NCBI GenBank assembly: GCA_963576475.1
Contig: OY754972.1
Location: 32,735,056-32,799,055, forward strand
Direction: 5' to 3'
DNA: 64,000 bases
Source: Molanna angustata
Taxonomy: Eukaryota; Arthropoda; Insecta; Trichoptera; Molannidae
Below are positions 34,401 through 46,448 of this stretch, piece after piece. Position 1 is the first letter of the stretch. Every line of letters begins with the position of its first letter. Position numbers and translations under genes: made by a program. The notes under the pieces are model-generated. The model made no database searches and was not told where the DNA came from. It saw only the letters and a list, made by a program, of their open reading frames with translations.

Positions 34401-34579
34401 AGTCTTGTTTTGGAATTCGGGTTCATTTTCATTTCATTTGGAAGGAGTTTGGCATTTAAACACCACGCTTGCCAGACGGGTTGGTGAGTTTTGAATTTCA
34501 GCCGCCCTTAACATAGGGTACAGACGCTTATTGTAGCCGCCCATTCTGGGTCAGACGCTACATTCTACATCAGACGCTA
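31458..34579 (-). mobile_element. Full-length RTE-clade LINE
   Basis: 3,122 bp, flanked by the 12-bp duplication CATCTGGCTATT (31446-31457 and 34580-34591). The host ORF1 of L2 reads through when the insert is removed (ATNSQM to AASMANM). The 3' end is a few bases past the stop, with a GAAGAAA-type tail, as in RTE elements. The 5' leader is about 150 bp and repeats CAGACGCTACATTC. Confidence 0.88.
31481..34432 (-). CDS. RTE-type LINE polyprotein: endonuclease and reverse transcriptase, intact
   Basis: One frame of 983 codons. The APE endonuclease spans about residues 45-290: ATYNTRTLR (48-56), GICETR (77-82), TGDFNAKIG (183-191), IDYILT (253-258), GSDHRL (276-281). The reverse transcriptase spans about 495-790: NYRPISLLSHLYKLLTKI (562-579), QAGFRKSFGTRDHI (596-609), FVDYQKAFDS (630-639), KGVRQGDTISPKLF (688-701), FADDIVVV (731-738). 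The tail has WQWAGHIAR and GVGRPQKRW, characteristic of RTE. A single ORF without ORF1, a short 3' UTR and a simple-repeat tail fit the clade. All visible catalytic residues are present, so this is a candidate active copy. Confidence 0.92.
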   Translation of the reverse strand: MKMNPNSKTRLPQASRTHRSESRTVPMVCPTDSGGGKSSERKNNIYIATYNTRTLRLEEDQIRLEYELKNIKWDVLGICETRQRGEEAVTLPSGHLLYRNNVDSSVGGIAILINRSLKSYVTKMTSISHRVIYILIKLNQKFNIQIIHAYAPTSASDDEEVEQLYEDITKAKRSEKAKLVVITGDFNAKIGEKNQGDPHNIGQFGLGNRNERGEMLLDYLRKEELYCLNTFYKKQKQRRWTWRSPDGKIKNEIDYILTDERKYCKNVSVLNNFDTGSDHRLVRALFRINTKMERKALIGRKIHKLPTLDIITRNKNIFQETVENKMEGKRELEQTELDTLNDKIASTIQTAVKKISYRQKKNITKLSNDTLKLLEERKTLDRDSDHYKLLNKNIRKEIRKDIRRYNTKLIIETIENNKNMKVLKGIESRGNHNITKIKDQNGIVVRDKHSICKTVENFYSKLYTSHIHHEENQKCIMNVGSEDLPDVEINEIENALKQMKSNKAPGDDQITSDMLKLGGRKLIEAIKILLNKCLEQGRIPNGWQNAEVKILFKKGDSDNLENYRPISLLSHLYKLLTKIVTNRLTLKFDSYQPVEQAGFRKSFGTRDHIQTLRLLIEKTTEYNIPIHLAFVDYQKAFDSVEKWAIIEALQNARIDSRYIQLINFIYENATMTVVIDDDTKTEKIKIQKGVRQGDTISPKLFTLALEDVFKTLNWDNKGVKIDGTYLSHLRFADDIVVVGESIDELSQMINELHEASSKIGLSMNIAKTKIISPENKIITVNNKNLEIVDEYIYLGHKIKLGKENQTAELPRRIGMSWAAFNKLRHILEDKEIPICLKRKTYESCILPVTTYALETMALKKRNVEKLKCTQRSMERSMLGISLRDRIRNEEIRKRTRVADVMDRVATLKWQWAGHIARQEPARWTPKILRWRPWESKRGVGRPQKRWSDDIAAVGGRNWLQAANDRRKWKNMEEAYIQQWKTEG

Positions 34580-34741
34580 CATCTGGCTATTGGTAGCCAT
34601 TATATCATTAGCTATTGGGATGAGCTTCGATATTTGATCCTTATTGAATTTGTTAATTGGATCCATGACTACAGTTATTAACTGGTAGATATAATCCCTG
34701 TTCATAATAATTAACTGCTGGGAGTTCATTTTGATTGAGCG
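34580..34741 (-). pseudogene. L2 ORF1 N-terminal part
   Basis: Reads MNSQQLIIMNRDYIYQL and on to ANDIMATNSQM, where the RTE insertion interrupts it. It continues at 31457. The region upstream is displaced by the Harbinger-like element. Confidence 0.55.
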
Positions 34742-34744
34742 TAA

Positions 34745-35461
34745 TGCCGCGTTGACACAGTGCGAGAGCGCTCGGATCGAGCTCACTCGGATACCTACTC
34801 GGACGCCACTCGTATTATGTCAACCGGTAATACGAGCCCGCTCGGATGACGGCGTCCGATCTGTGTAGACTCGGACCACGTCCTATTGTTCCGAGTTAGG
34901 TCGTATAGGAGTATTGAAACAAAATGGCGGACATCAACAAACATATGTCATCTCGTGGTAAAAAAAAGTGGTCTGAGCGCGATACCGCTAAATTTTTAGA
35001 ATTATACGAAGCGGAAGAAGTTCTATGGAACGTTGAATTAAAAGATTATAAAAATAAAGACGCAAGGAACGCGGTAGTGCCATTTGTATTTTAACGAAGG
35101 AAATTTTCAGATGCGCCCTGCTTTGTACGCCTTAAAATCCATTTACGGGTCCAAATTTTCCTTATGCGTTGCTTTTTTTATTTGTAATGGTTTTCTATCT
35201 CTTTAATTAATGTGTCTGCAACAACTCCGACACCTTGCAGCAACAGATCTGTCTGTGCCACATTTATGACCTTAAAAACGAGTAAATAAGCTTCTGTGTT
35301 AAATGAAAACGAACACCTTGCAGCAACAGAGATGTCGCAGTTATGATTTTGAATTCGAGTAAAAAAGTTTGTGTGTAAACCGCTATCCGTATACACTCGG
35401 ATGAAGCTTACTCATACGAGTCCACTCGGTCCGAGCATACTTTGACTGTGTCAACGCGGCA
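34745..35461 (+). mobile_element. PIF/Harbinger-like non-autonomous DNA transposon
   Basis: The 17-bp perfect inverted ends TGCCGCGTTGACACAGT and the flanking trinucleotide TAA (34742-34744, 35462-35464) fit PIF/Harbinger, which duplicates TWA. It is 717 bp, with CTCGGA/TCCGAG words repeated just inside both ends. It carries a truncated MADF-like frame but no transposase. It sits in the 5' part of L2. Confidence 0.8.
34924..35094 (+). pseudogene. Truncated MADF-domain (Harbinger accessory) frame
   Basis: A 56-codon frame with KKKWSERDTAKFLELYEAE, then LWNVELKDYKNKDAR, the N-terminal half of a MADF/Myb-SANT-like DNA-binding domain. Harbinger elements usually carry such a second gene beside the transposase. 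It stops after about 56 codons, so the domain is incomplete. Confidence 0.7.
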
Positions 35462-35464
35462 TAA

Positions 35465-35760
35465 ACTGTTATTATTAAGTTATAGTCTGTTAAACCGTTA
35501 TAATGCAGATACCAGTAATTTAGTCTGTTACACTATTAGAATATAGATGGCAGTAATTTAGTCTGATGAACTATTATAATATAGATGGCAGTAATTTAGT
35601 CTGTTGAACTATTCAAATATAGATGGCAGTAGTAACGCGAGCACTAGTAACATTAATGAGTAATTCACAGCGAATAGCGAGCCGTCTCCACCGGGCGATA
35701 ATTCAGTTACCATACGGCAATAAACTCACCACTTGCGCACGGTGCAAGGAAGTATTTATT
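35465..35760 (-). repeat. L2 5' region with short tandem repeats
   Basis: About four units of 50-55 bp containing ATATAGATGGCAGTAATTTAG and CTGTT(A/G)AACTATT, then GACGGCTC...CATACGGCAATAAACTC near 35700. A piece of the last motif recurs inverted at about 40278-40302. Confidence 0.55.
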
Positions 35761-35805
35761 ATTATTATTTTTATTATTATTATTATGTTTAGTTAAATAA
35801 TACGC

Positions 35806-36991
35806 ACAGAAATATAAAACCATATATCCAAATTATTTAGATAATATTTTAAGATATTTTGTATTCCATACAAAACATGTACCTAGGTATGTATGTCAAG
35901 ATAGGATAGTATGGTGAGGTCAGTCCTTCCTTTCTACCCAGAATATTGAACTTGTTATATTACACTTTTCTGATAAGTACCTACATATGTAATTGGTCTC
36001 ATTGTTGTAGGTAGGTACATCTTTTTTTATATAATTTTCAATTAATTTATTTGACTGTAAGTAAGTATATTAATCCAAATAAATAAATATACGTATATGA
36101 AAACTGTTTGATAGTATGTATGTATGTATGTTCGGAGATTAAGTGCCTATCAAACTACTGAGTCACCTTAGATCAATGATATTATAATATGTCATTGATA
36201 AGTGATAGGTCACTGCCACACAATTTGTATGAAACGATGTCGTCACTAAACTATTTTTTTACAAATTTAAAAAAAAAAATTGAGATGCGAATTGTATGAA
36301 ACGATTTCGTCACTAAATTCAATTTTTAAAAAAATTGTAAAAAAAAGTTTGAGATTTACTGCTATTATAACATTCGTCTTATTTACAGAAAATTAAATTA
36401 TCTACTTGGGGTATTTCGGCTTTTTTCGATATTTTCAAAAACGTTGGAAATAAAGGCTGTTAAACACATAAGTATAGTGTTAAACACATATATTTTTTTT
36501 ATAAATACATAATGTTTAAGAAACTCTGGAACTTTTTCACATGAAAAATTAACTTGAGATTTTGTATTTGTCTATATTTATACCAATTAACAACGTTCTA
36601 GCTTTTATAGTTATTGAGATAGGTACCTACCTATTTATTAAAATTAATTTAAAATTCAAAAGTTGATAACCCCTGACTGAAACAAAAAATCAAAATGAAA
36701 TAAAAAAGCATTGTAGCCCTATGAATTTATATACATTCTGAAATTTTAGGCTCTTTGCATTTAGCGGATCAAAAATTATATGAGGTCTATGAGGAGGACA
36801 CAAATCTCGCGTATCTTGGCTTGATAATTTGTCGACATTTTAAGAGAAATAAATCTCTTGAACAAATCTACAGTTTTGGAAAATAAAATATCATAAAATA
36901 TTTATAAATGTGTTTATAGTTTGGTACGTATTCCTAAATTATACATTCTATCGCCATCGACAGTTGGATCTCATGTGTTACATGCAACTAC
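35806..36991. mobile_element. Two diverged Helitron-like copies, tail to head
   Basis: 35806-36881 is an old minus-oriented copy without the AC tract (body motifs, then a 5' end with AATAAATCTC in the stem). 36882-36991 is a plus-oriented 3' end with GACAGTTGGATCTCATGTG and the hairpin, but ending CTAC rather than CTAG. Confidence 0.65.
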
Positions 36992-37653
36992 TAAAATAAT
37001 GAACATACCTACCTGCTTGCTTGAATGATAGATATGTATGTAAGTATAATATCATATCTTGTCAAAACTCGCCCAGAAACATGTACCTACAGAGTACCTA
37101 CACAGGAAGTCATACTACGAATTGTCCCAGATTCAAAATGTCTTATTACGTTTCAATCGTGCAAAAACATACTCTAACAATAGAAAAATAAGGGTTATGT
37201 TTCTCTAACGGCGGCATTAGACACAAGAATAAGTAATATTTTTAAGTTAATAATATGAAGTACTAATTCCTTTCTTTGACGTGACCGCAGAGGTATTTCA
37301 AAGAGTGTGTTTTTTAATAATTGATTTTATTTTATTACCTTGTATGGTAAATTTAATTAATATTTTTTTAATTTTAAATTCAAAGAATGTGCATCTTTTC
37401 ATTATTTGTATTATTATACATTTTTAAAAACACCTTGACTATCTTATATAACAAAATTTTATGTGATATTTATGGTAAATAAACTTTTTTTATACCAAAT
37501 GACATATTAATTAAATGAAAGTTTGATCAGAGAAATCGATAACATATTTACTTTTACAAAAATACAAAATTTATGCATACTTATAAAAAAAACCAAAACA
37601 CTTTAAAAATATACATGCACACATACATATGTACATACCCACATACATAATAT
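36992..37653. other. Region with no recognised feature
   Basis: AT-rich, no gene or terminal repeat seen. Confidence 0.4.
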
Positions 37654-37789
37654 TCCAACTGTCAATTCGTTCGAGAGAATTTATTTCTCTTAAAAATATA
37701 GACCTGGCATACAAATCTCGCACTTCTTAGAGTGATACTTTGTCGGTCTGTTAATAGAAATAAATTTTCTTGAATAAATCGACAGTTGG
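37654..37789. mobile_element. Palindromic Helitron-like 5'-end pair
   Basis: A plus-oriented 5' tip (TCCAACTGTCAATTCG) faces a minus-oriented one ending CGACAGTTGG, with nothing of the body between them. Confidence 0.55.
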
Positions 37790-38479
37790 TAAACAAATAG
37801 TTGGAAAACTGCTAGCCCTAGAACAGGTATACCTAGTTGGGCAGTAGTTATCTATTTTTAATGACGATTATTTAAAATAGTGTGATAAATAAATAAAATA
37901 ATTAATACAATAATTAATAAAATAATTAATAGAATTTATTTTATGCACAAGATACAGTAGGTACACTTGAAACGCCTCCGTAGATGTTTGTTTATTTGAG
38001 GAGAGCGGCGTCTTTGCAATTACACCGCGGTTAAATAAGAGAATCTAATGATAAAGGTTATTTTTGCATAACGTAAACGTAATATGAGACAATTTGAATC
38101 TGAGATAGTAACTTCCTGTTTGTTAACACACGCCGCACGTGTTCATTATTAAAAATATTTGTTATTTAAACCGATAGGTTTCTTAATTTCATTCTTAGAC
38201 ATTTGTAGTAATTAAATTTTGGTACACCTACCTAAGATACACTAATATGAATACATTTAACAATGACACAAAATTATAAATTATTTTTATACTGACCGTT
38301 TTTATAAAATAAATATCATGTGAAGACATCAAACATTTTTAAGAAAGTTATAAATAGTGAAAGTTGATAGGCTAAAAGTTTCAGATGTCACAAAATTCGA
38401 TCTTCGTATAGGTATAACTCATTTATTGTCGTTCCAATGTACCTAATTTCTACGAGTAATAATATGTCAACATATTGAA
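37790..38479. other. Region with no recognised feature
   Basis: AT-rich with (AATA)-type runs near 37880-37930. No gene seen. Confidence 0.4.
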
Positions 38480-38650
38480 AAAATGCAAGACCGCAAGAGT
38501 CTTGCATTTAGGTCTTGCAAGACTCTTGGTCTTGCAAGCATGGTCTTGGTCTTGGTCTTGCAGTGAAGTATGTAGTCTTGGTCTTGGTCTTGGTCTTGCA
38601 AAAAATGCAAGACCAAGACCAAGACTGCAAGACTTGCAAGACTTTTGCTC
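38480..38650. repeat. GCAAGACCAAGACC fold-back simple repeat
   Basis: Runs of TCTTGGTCTTGGTCTTGC meet their own complement GCAAGACCAAGACCAAGAC around an AAAAAA centre near 38602, making long hairpins. Frames here on both strands are shadows of the repeat. Confidence 0.8.
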
Positions 38651-38656
38651 ATCACT

Positions 38657-40225
38657 AACGTTAAGTCACTTTCCATAAAAATATAGGTATCAGATTTTCA
38701 ACCTTTGTAAGCTTGTTTTTATATACCTATATTTAGAAGCACAATCATTTTATAATATTGCTTTATATACACTACAATATATTTTGTAATGCAATACATA
38801 TAATGTAGAATATTGCGTGAGGTAAGTATGTAGGTTCTTTTATCGTGAGGTACATTCTTGTAACGTTAAGTCACTTTCCATAAAAATATAGGTATCAGAT
38901 TTTCAATCTTTGTAAGCTAATTTTTATATACCTATATTTAGAAGCACAATCATTTTATAATATTGCTTTATATACACTACAATATATTTTGTAATACAAT
39001 ACATATAATGTAGAATATTGCGTGAGGTAAGTATGTAGGTTCTTTTATCGTGAGGTACATTCTTGTAACGTTAAGTCACTTTCCATAAAAATATAGGTAT
39101 CAGATTTTCAACCTTTCTAAGCTTGTTTTTATATACCTATATTTAGAAGCACAATCATTTTATAATATTGCTTTATATACACTACAATATATTTTGTAAT
39201 ACAATACATATAATGTAGAATATTGCGTGAGGTAAGTATGTAGGTTCTTTTATCGTGAGGTACATTCTTGTAACGTTAAGTCACTTTCCATAAAAATATA
39301 GGTATCAGATTTTCAACCTTTGTAAGCTTGTTTTTATATACCTATATTTAGAAGCACAATCATTTTATAATATTGATTTATATACACTACAATATATTTT
39401 GTAATACAATACATATAATGTAGAATATTGCGTGAGGTAAGTATGTAGGTTCTTTTATCGTGAGGTACATTCTTGTAACGTTAAGTCACTTTCCATAAAA
39501 ATATAGGTATCAGATTTTCAACCTTTCTAAGCTTGTTTTTATATACCTATATTTAGTAGCACAATCATTTTATAATATTGCTTTATATACACTACAATAT
39601 ATTTTGTAATACAATACATATAATGTAGAATATTGCGTGAGGTAAGTATGTAGGTTCTTTTATCGTGAGGTACATTCTTGTAACGTTAAGTCACTTTCCA
39701 TAAAAATATAGGTATCAGATTTTCAACCTTTCTAAGCTTGTTTTTATATACCTATATTTAGAAGCACAATCATTTTATAATATTGCTTTATATACACTAC
39801 AATATATTTTGTAATACAATACATATAATGTAGAATATTGCGTGAGGTAAGTATGTAGGTTCTTTTATCGTGAGGTACATTCTTGTAACGTTAAGTCACT
39901 TTCCATAAAAATATAGGTATCAGATTTTCAACCTTTGTAAGCTTGTTTTTATATACCTATATTTAGAAGCACAATCATTTTATAATATTGATTTATATAC
40001 ACTACAATATATTTTGTAATACAATACATATAATGTAGAATATTGCGTGAGGTAAGTATGTAGGTTCTTTTATCGTGAGGTACATTCTTGTAACGTTAAG
40101 TCACTTTCCATAAAAATATAGGTATCAGATTTTCAACCTTTGTAAGCTTGTTTTTATATACCTATATTTAGAAGCACAATCATTTTATAATATTGCTTTA
40201 TATACATACACTACAATATATTTTA
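38657..40225. repeat. 205-bp satellite array, about 7.6 units
   Basis: Units begin near 38657, 38862, 39067, 39272, 39477, 39682, 39887 and 40092, all exactly 205 bp apart, and differ at only a few sites (e.g. TTGCTTTATA or TTGATTTATA). The last unit is broken by an extra ACATAC and ends within the unit. AT-rich, non-coding. Confidence 0.93.
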
Positions 40226-40375
40226 AATATCAAAATTTTATTTACTGTGTAAATGATTCGTTTAATAATAATAATATGTGGCGAGTTTATTGCCGTATGG
40301 TAATTTATTCCAACTAACCAGTGTTTCTAGCCCAGAGAAGCAATATTTTGCGTGAGAAATAAATTTAAATAAATT

Positions 40376-40490
40376 TCTTCTCTGGTGGGAATCGAACCCA
40401 GGACGCCCGCATAGAAACCGAACGGCTTACCAACTGTGCCACGACGGTCGGCCGTGTCACAGTTGGTAAGCCGTTCAATAATCTACCTAT
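40376..40490 (-). repeat. tRNA-derived SINE head, with inverted partial copy
   Basis: The minus strand has the Pol III A box TGGCACAGTTGG and a perfect B box GGTTCGATTCC at normal spacing (40380-40446). The A-box part recurs in plus orientation at about 40455-40478, giving a hairpin around GCCGACCGTCG. There is no acceptor-stem pairing, so it is not a tRNA gene. Confidence 0.7.
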
Positions 40491-40513
40491 ATCAATCAAG
40501 GAATGTGTCGTGA

Positions 40514-40541
40514 CTGACTGACTGACTGACTGACTGACATA
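40514..40541 (+). repeat. (GACT)n microsatellite
   Basis: Seven GACT units. The flanking 40542-40890 has words such as ATATCTCGGAAACTAGATG and GGGTGTTTCGCCG, loosely like the Helitron-like body, with no frame. Confidence 0.8.
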
Positions 40542-40988
40542 CCCAATACCCACTCATCAACGCACATCCCAAACGGCTAATCGTAGAGAAGTGAAATTTG
40601 GAAATAACAAAACCTTCCGCTAGAAAAGAATTTTTGGAAACTCCGCTCTAAAGGGTAAAAATTAGGGCTGGAAGTTTTTTATAATATACGAATATCTCGG
40701 AAACTAGATGTGATATTATGAACTTGAGATTTGGCATACCAATACTCCCATTACAATAAATTAGTGTATATAAGGGTGTTTCGCCGTTTTTCCATATTTT
40801 TCATAGGGATGAAAAAGGGTGGAATAAGCTAAAAACTCATTTTATATAAATTTCCCAAAAACATTTTTCTATGAAAGAGCGGAATTTATTTATTTATTTA
40901 AGGGACATATACAGTCTTGAAAAATATATAAAATAAATAAAATTACATAAAATTACATAAAATTACATTTGTCCACAGATGACAATCA

Positions 40989-42200
40989 TCTAACTGTCGA
41001 TTTGTTCAAGATAATTATTATAGATAGTTATATAAGCCTACAAAACTTTTATACTTTTATACTATTTGTATTTTTACTTTATTTCCCCATATCTATATCT
41101 CAAAACCATAAATGCTAGAACGCTAAAAATTGGTATGAATATAGACAAACTAAAAATCTCAAATAACTTGTTTCAAAAATATTTTAATTTAAGTGCTTAA
41201 TTGCTTATATCTCCAAAGGTTTTAAAAATTTTCGAAACACCCCAACTAATAGATAATTTAATCTTCTATAAAAAATATTAACATTGTAGTAGTACTTACA
41301 TCTCAAACTTTTTTTTTACAATTTTCCAACTGTCGATTTGTTCAAGAGAACTTTGGTCTCTTAACCTATCGACGAAGTTTCAACCCAAGATACGCGAAAT
41401 TTGTATGCACGGTCTACATTTTTCATGGTTTTTTCAAATTTGAAGTCAAAAAACACCAACTAAGAGGCTTCGCAGCATATATAGTCTATATACGAAATTC
41501 GGAGTTACTCAGAATTCGGAGTAGAACATTTAGTGTGTCTGTCTGTGTGTGTGTGTGTGTGTGTCCGTCTCCCCTTATAACTTTTGATCCGCTCAATTTA
41601 CAGAGCCCAAAATTTCAAAATTTCAGATAACTAGCGGACCCGATAGACATTGGGCCCGAGTCAAGTTGAAAACGCTGTACGATATCGCCAAACGCTACTT
41701 TTTTTGTATGGGATTTGACGTTTGATGTAGAATGTTTTTCTACAATAACAAACAACAAACGTCAAATCCCATACAAAAGAAATAGCGTTTGGTGATATCG
41801 CTAAGCGTTTTCGATTTGACTTATACTCAGAATTTTGAATTTTTGTTTCAGTCAAGGGTTATCAACTTTTGAATTTTGAATTTATTTTTCCATTTATCTC
41901 AAAAAACAATAATAGCTAGAACGCTGAAAATTGGCATAAATATAGACATATACAAATCTCAAATTTGTTTTTTCAAAAAAAATCCAGAGTTTTTAAAACA
42001 TTTTTTATTTAGAAAAACATTTTTTTATGATAAATTTATGTGTTTAACTGCCTATATTTCCAAAGTTTTTAAAAAAATCGAAAAAAAAAGCCGAAACACC
42101 CCAACTACATAATTTTCTACAAAAAATATTAACATTGTAATTAGTAGTAGTATATCTCAAACTTCTTTTTAAATTATAAGTATTGAATTTAGTGACGACA
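40989..42200 (+). mobile_element. Diverged Helitron-like copies, one nested in another
   Basis: An outer plus-oriented copy starts TCTAACTGTCGA (40989). A second starts TCCAACTGTCGA at 41325 in the outer copy's ACAATTTT block and carries a short GT tract (41540-41563). The body runs to about 42200 without a terminal hairpin. A small fold-back element interrupts it. Confidence 0.7.
41660..41820. mobile_element. Small fold-back MITE inside a Helitron-like copy
   Basis: Arms of about 65 bp: GTCAAGTTGAAAACGCT...GGGATTTGACGTTTG facing CAAACGTCAAATCCC...AGCGTTTTCGATTTGAC. The spacer is about 30 bp. No frame. Confidence 0.7.
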
Positions 42201-42548
42201 TATATATGCGATAAAATAAGAAGGTAGGTAATATCCATTCATATTCAAAATGTTTTCCTATTTTTAACACTTGAGATGGACATAATTTCAATACGACCTT
42301 TATTCTGTATATTTATAAAGCGAAAAAAATGTATAAATAGTAATAATATTATATTGAATTAAATGAGACACGCAAACACGATGTCAAACACGTGATAGGC
42401 AGATATTATAAATAGGGAGCTGTTGGTGTCTGTGCCATCCTGTGTCCGTGTCATCCATTTGACACAATAGAAACTTACCTTTATGTTTCGTAATACCTAT
42501 TACTCATTTACATTACGGATCGAATATTTTTTATAAATAATTTAAAAT
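42201..42548. other. Region with no recognised feature
   Basis: AT-rich, no gene seen. Confidence 0.4.
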
Positions 42549-44070
42549 CGATGATGAATAGGTACAATAACACTAAACAATAGGTACCTATGTAGATAGG
42601 GAACGTTTCAATGTATCTCAATCTGCGCAACGTGTTTAAACAGAATCAGATGATAATATCCGATGATGAATAGGTACAATAACAGTAAACAATAGATACC
42701 TAGATAGGGAACGTTTCAATGTATCTTTATCTGCGCAACGTGTTTAAACAGAATCAGATGATAATATCCGATGATGAATAGGTACAATAACAGTAAACAA
42801 TAGATACCTAGATAGGGAACGTTTCAATGTATCTTTATCTGCGCAACGTGTTTAAACAGAATCAGATGATAATATCCGATGATGAATAGGTACAATAACA
42901 GTAAACAATAGATACCTAGATAGGGAACTTTTCAATGTATCTTTATCTGCGCAACGTGTTTAAACAGAATCAGATGATAATATCCGATGATGAATAGGTA
43001 CAATAACAGTAAACAATAGATACCTAGATAGAGAACGTTTCAATATATCTTTATCTGCGCAACGTGTTTAAACAGAATCAGATGATAATATCCGATGATG
43101 AATAGGTACAATAACAGTAAACAATAGATACCTAGATAGGGAACGTTTCAATATATCTTTATCTGCGCAACGTGTTTAAACAGAATCAGATGATAATATC
43201 CGATGATGAATAGATACAATAACGGTAAACAATAGATACCTAGATAGGGAACGTTTCAATGTATCTTTATCTGCGCAACGTGTTTAAACAGAATCAGATG
43301 ATAATATCCGATGATGAATAGGTACAATAACAGTAAACAATAGATACCTAGATAGGGAACTTTTCAATGTATCTTTATCTGCGCAACGTGTTTAAACAGA
43401 ATCAGATGATAATATCCGATGATGAATAGGTACAATAACAGTAAACAATAGATACCTAGATAGGGAACGTTTCAATATATCTTTATCTGCGCAACGTGTT
43501 TAAACAGAATCAGATGATAATATCCGATGATGAATATGTACAATAACAGTAAACAATAGATACCTAGATAGGGAACGTTTCAATATATCTTTATCTGCGC
43601 AACGTGTTTAAACAGAATCAGATGATAATATCCGATGATGAATAGATACAATAACGGTAAACAATAGATACCTAGATAGGGAACGTTTCAATGTATCTTT
43701 ATCTGCGCAACGTGTTTAAACAGAATCAGATGATAATATCCGATGATGAATAGGTACAATAACAGTAAACAATAGATACCTAGATAGGGAACGTTTCAAA
43801 TTATATTTACATATAAGCGCTATGTGTTTAATCAAGATTTGATCATAATATCCGTTGATGAATAGGTACAATTACAGTAAACCATGGGTACCTATGTAGA
43901 CAGAAAAAATATTAAAATATCTTTATCTGCGTAATGTGTTTATCCGATAATGAATTGGTACAATAACAGTAAACCATGGGTACCTAGGTAGAGAAAGTTT
44001 TAAAATATATTTATCTGCGCAGTGTGTTTAAACAAGATAAGTTGATAATATCCGATGATGAATAGTGAGG
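42549..44070. repeat. 108-bp satellite array, about 14 units
   Basis: Units start with CGATGATGAATAGGTACAAT at 42549 (112 bp long), then 42661, 42769, 42877 and so on every 108 bp to 43741. Two or three diverged units run to about 44070. Variant sites repeat in a higher-order pattern, e.g. GAATAGATACAATAACGG near 43205 and 43640. Confidence 0.9.
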
Positions 44071-44082
44071 GAATGTTTTAAA

Positions 44083-44160
44083 GCAGGTATGGGCAATCTT
44101 TGACTGGGCCAAACTTTAGTGTGCAAATAAGTTCGCGGGCCGCGTTTAAAAGCAGTGCAT
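44083..44160 (+). other. Possible hAT-type transposon end
   Basis: CAGGTATGGGCAATCTTTGA followed by GGGCCAAA...GCGGGCCGCG resembles hAT inverted ends (CAGGGGTGGGCAA...CGGGCCG). I found no matching right end or 8-bp duplication. Confidence 0.35.
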
Positions 44161-44517
44161 TTTAAAGTAGTAAGTCATATTTTTAACGATAGATATCAGA
44201 TCCATACGGAAGCTATTTTACTTCTGTTAGGTATATACATTTTTCATACAAATATGAAATTTATTTCACATTGATTATTATGGATTATTATATGCACACC
44301 ATAGATAATTTTCTTTGAATTTTAACAATTCTTGAATGCATTTTTATGTATGTTTGTTGTATCAAAATTTCAAACAGTATAAAAATACCTCGATTTTCCA
44401 GACTATGAGAGCATTTTGAAAATTAGGACAGTTGATATCATAGAGAATAAATTAACGGATATCTATGGAAAACTAATCAGCTCTAGGTCTATGCACTTTA
44501 CACATATGATGTTAATA
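44161..44517. other. Region with no recognised feature
   Basis: AT-rich, possibly the interior of the hAT-like element. Nothing supportable. Confidence 0.35.
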
Positions 44518-45635
<1,118 letters not shown>

Positions 45636-45884
45636 TGAAGTCGGACTTACAGTTTGGGCTGTAGAGAGGACACAAAAAGGATAATCCGTACGCCATACGC
45701 CATGTATATATATATACAAACACATCACGACGAAACTCACAGTGTGCACGCTCTACATGATACCCGTTGAGAAATTGATGTAAAAAATACGCTTAAAAAT
45801 TGTGAAATCGTGACTTTCCATTATTCCATAGTGTGGAGAGTAAAAATGGTCACTTTGCGGCGTGCGGCGTCGCTAAACATTTCC

Positions 45885-46055
45885 AAAGTCTTTGCAATTG
45901 ACGCTAGAGACACCTAGTGATAACTTAGTATAATTTTCGCCAAACGTCTTGAACGAGTTTCCGGTTGCGCAGAGCGCAAATTTGTATCTTTTTTCTTCGT
46001 TGGTTAACGTGCAAATCGCCCCCCTTCTCGGATAAAAGTTCAAAATATTTGGCAA
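45885..46055 (-). repeat. Short inverted-repeat element (MITE), copy 1
   Basis: Shares ATAATTTTCGCCAAACGTCT, GCGCAAATTTGT, CGTGCAAATCGCCCCCCTTCTC and a CAAAATATTTGGC end with 52812-52946 in opposite orientation. No coding. Confidence 0.55.
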
Positions 46056-46448
46056 CAACTATAGTACCTACCTTTTGTTTCGTCGCGTAAACGATCATTT
46101 GACACCGTTCGTTCTTGTCTTTTCTGTGATTTCGTTGTTGTTGCTTGTTAGAAAATGTGTCGAAAAGACAATATTAAGAAAAAATAGCCGTGTTGGAGGT
46201 TATTTAACTAAAGAAAGGAGTTCTTTTTGGGGCATTTACCTTAATACCTAAGAGGATCAGATTGGTATTAAAAATAAATTTATTTTGTTGATTAACATAT
46301 GCCAACCTATGTATGTATGAGTAGGTATTATATATACTTTAGGTACCTATCAAAATATAAAATAAGGTAGGTACAATCAGTGGATATTACATATTATTTC
46401 ATATTTTTGAATACTTAATTAATTAAGTTAAAAGAAAAATGATCTTAC

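Noticed and set aside
40376..40447. A tRNA gene on the minus strand
   Set aside because: A and B boxes are present but the acceptor stem does not pair; it is a SINE head.
38657..44070. CRISPR-like array
   Set aside because: Repeats are contiguous 205-bp and 108-bp satellites without spacers, in a eukaryotic genome.
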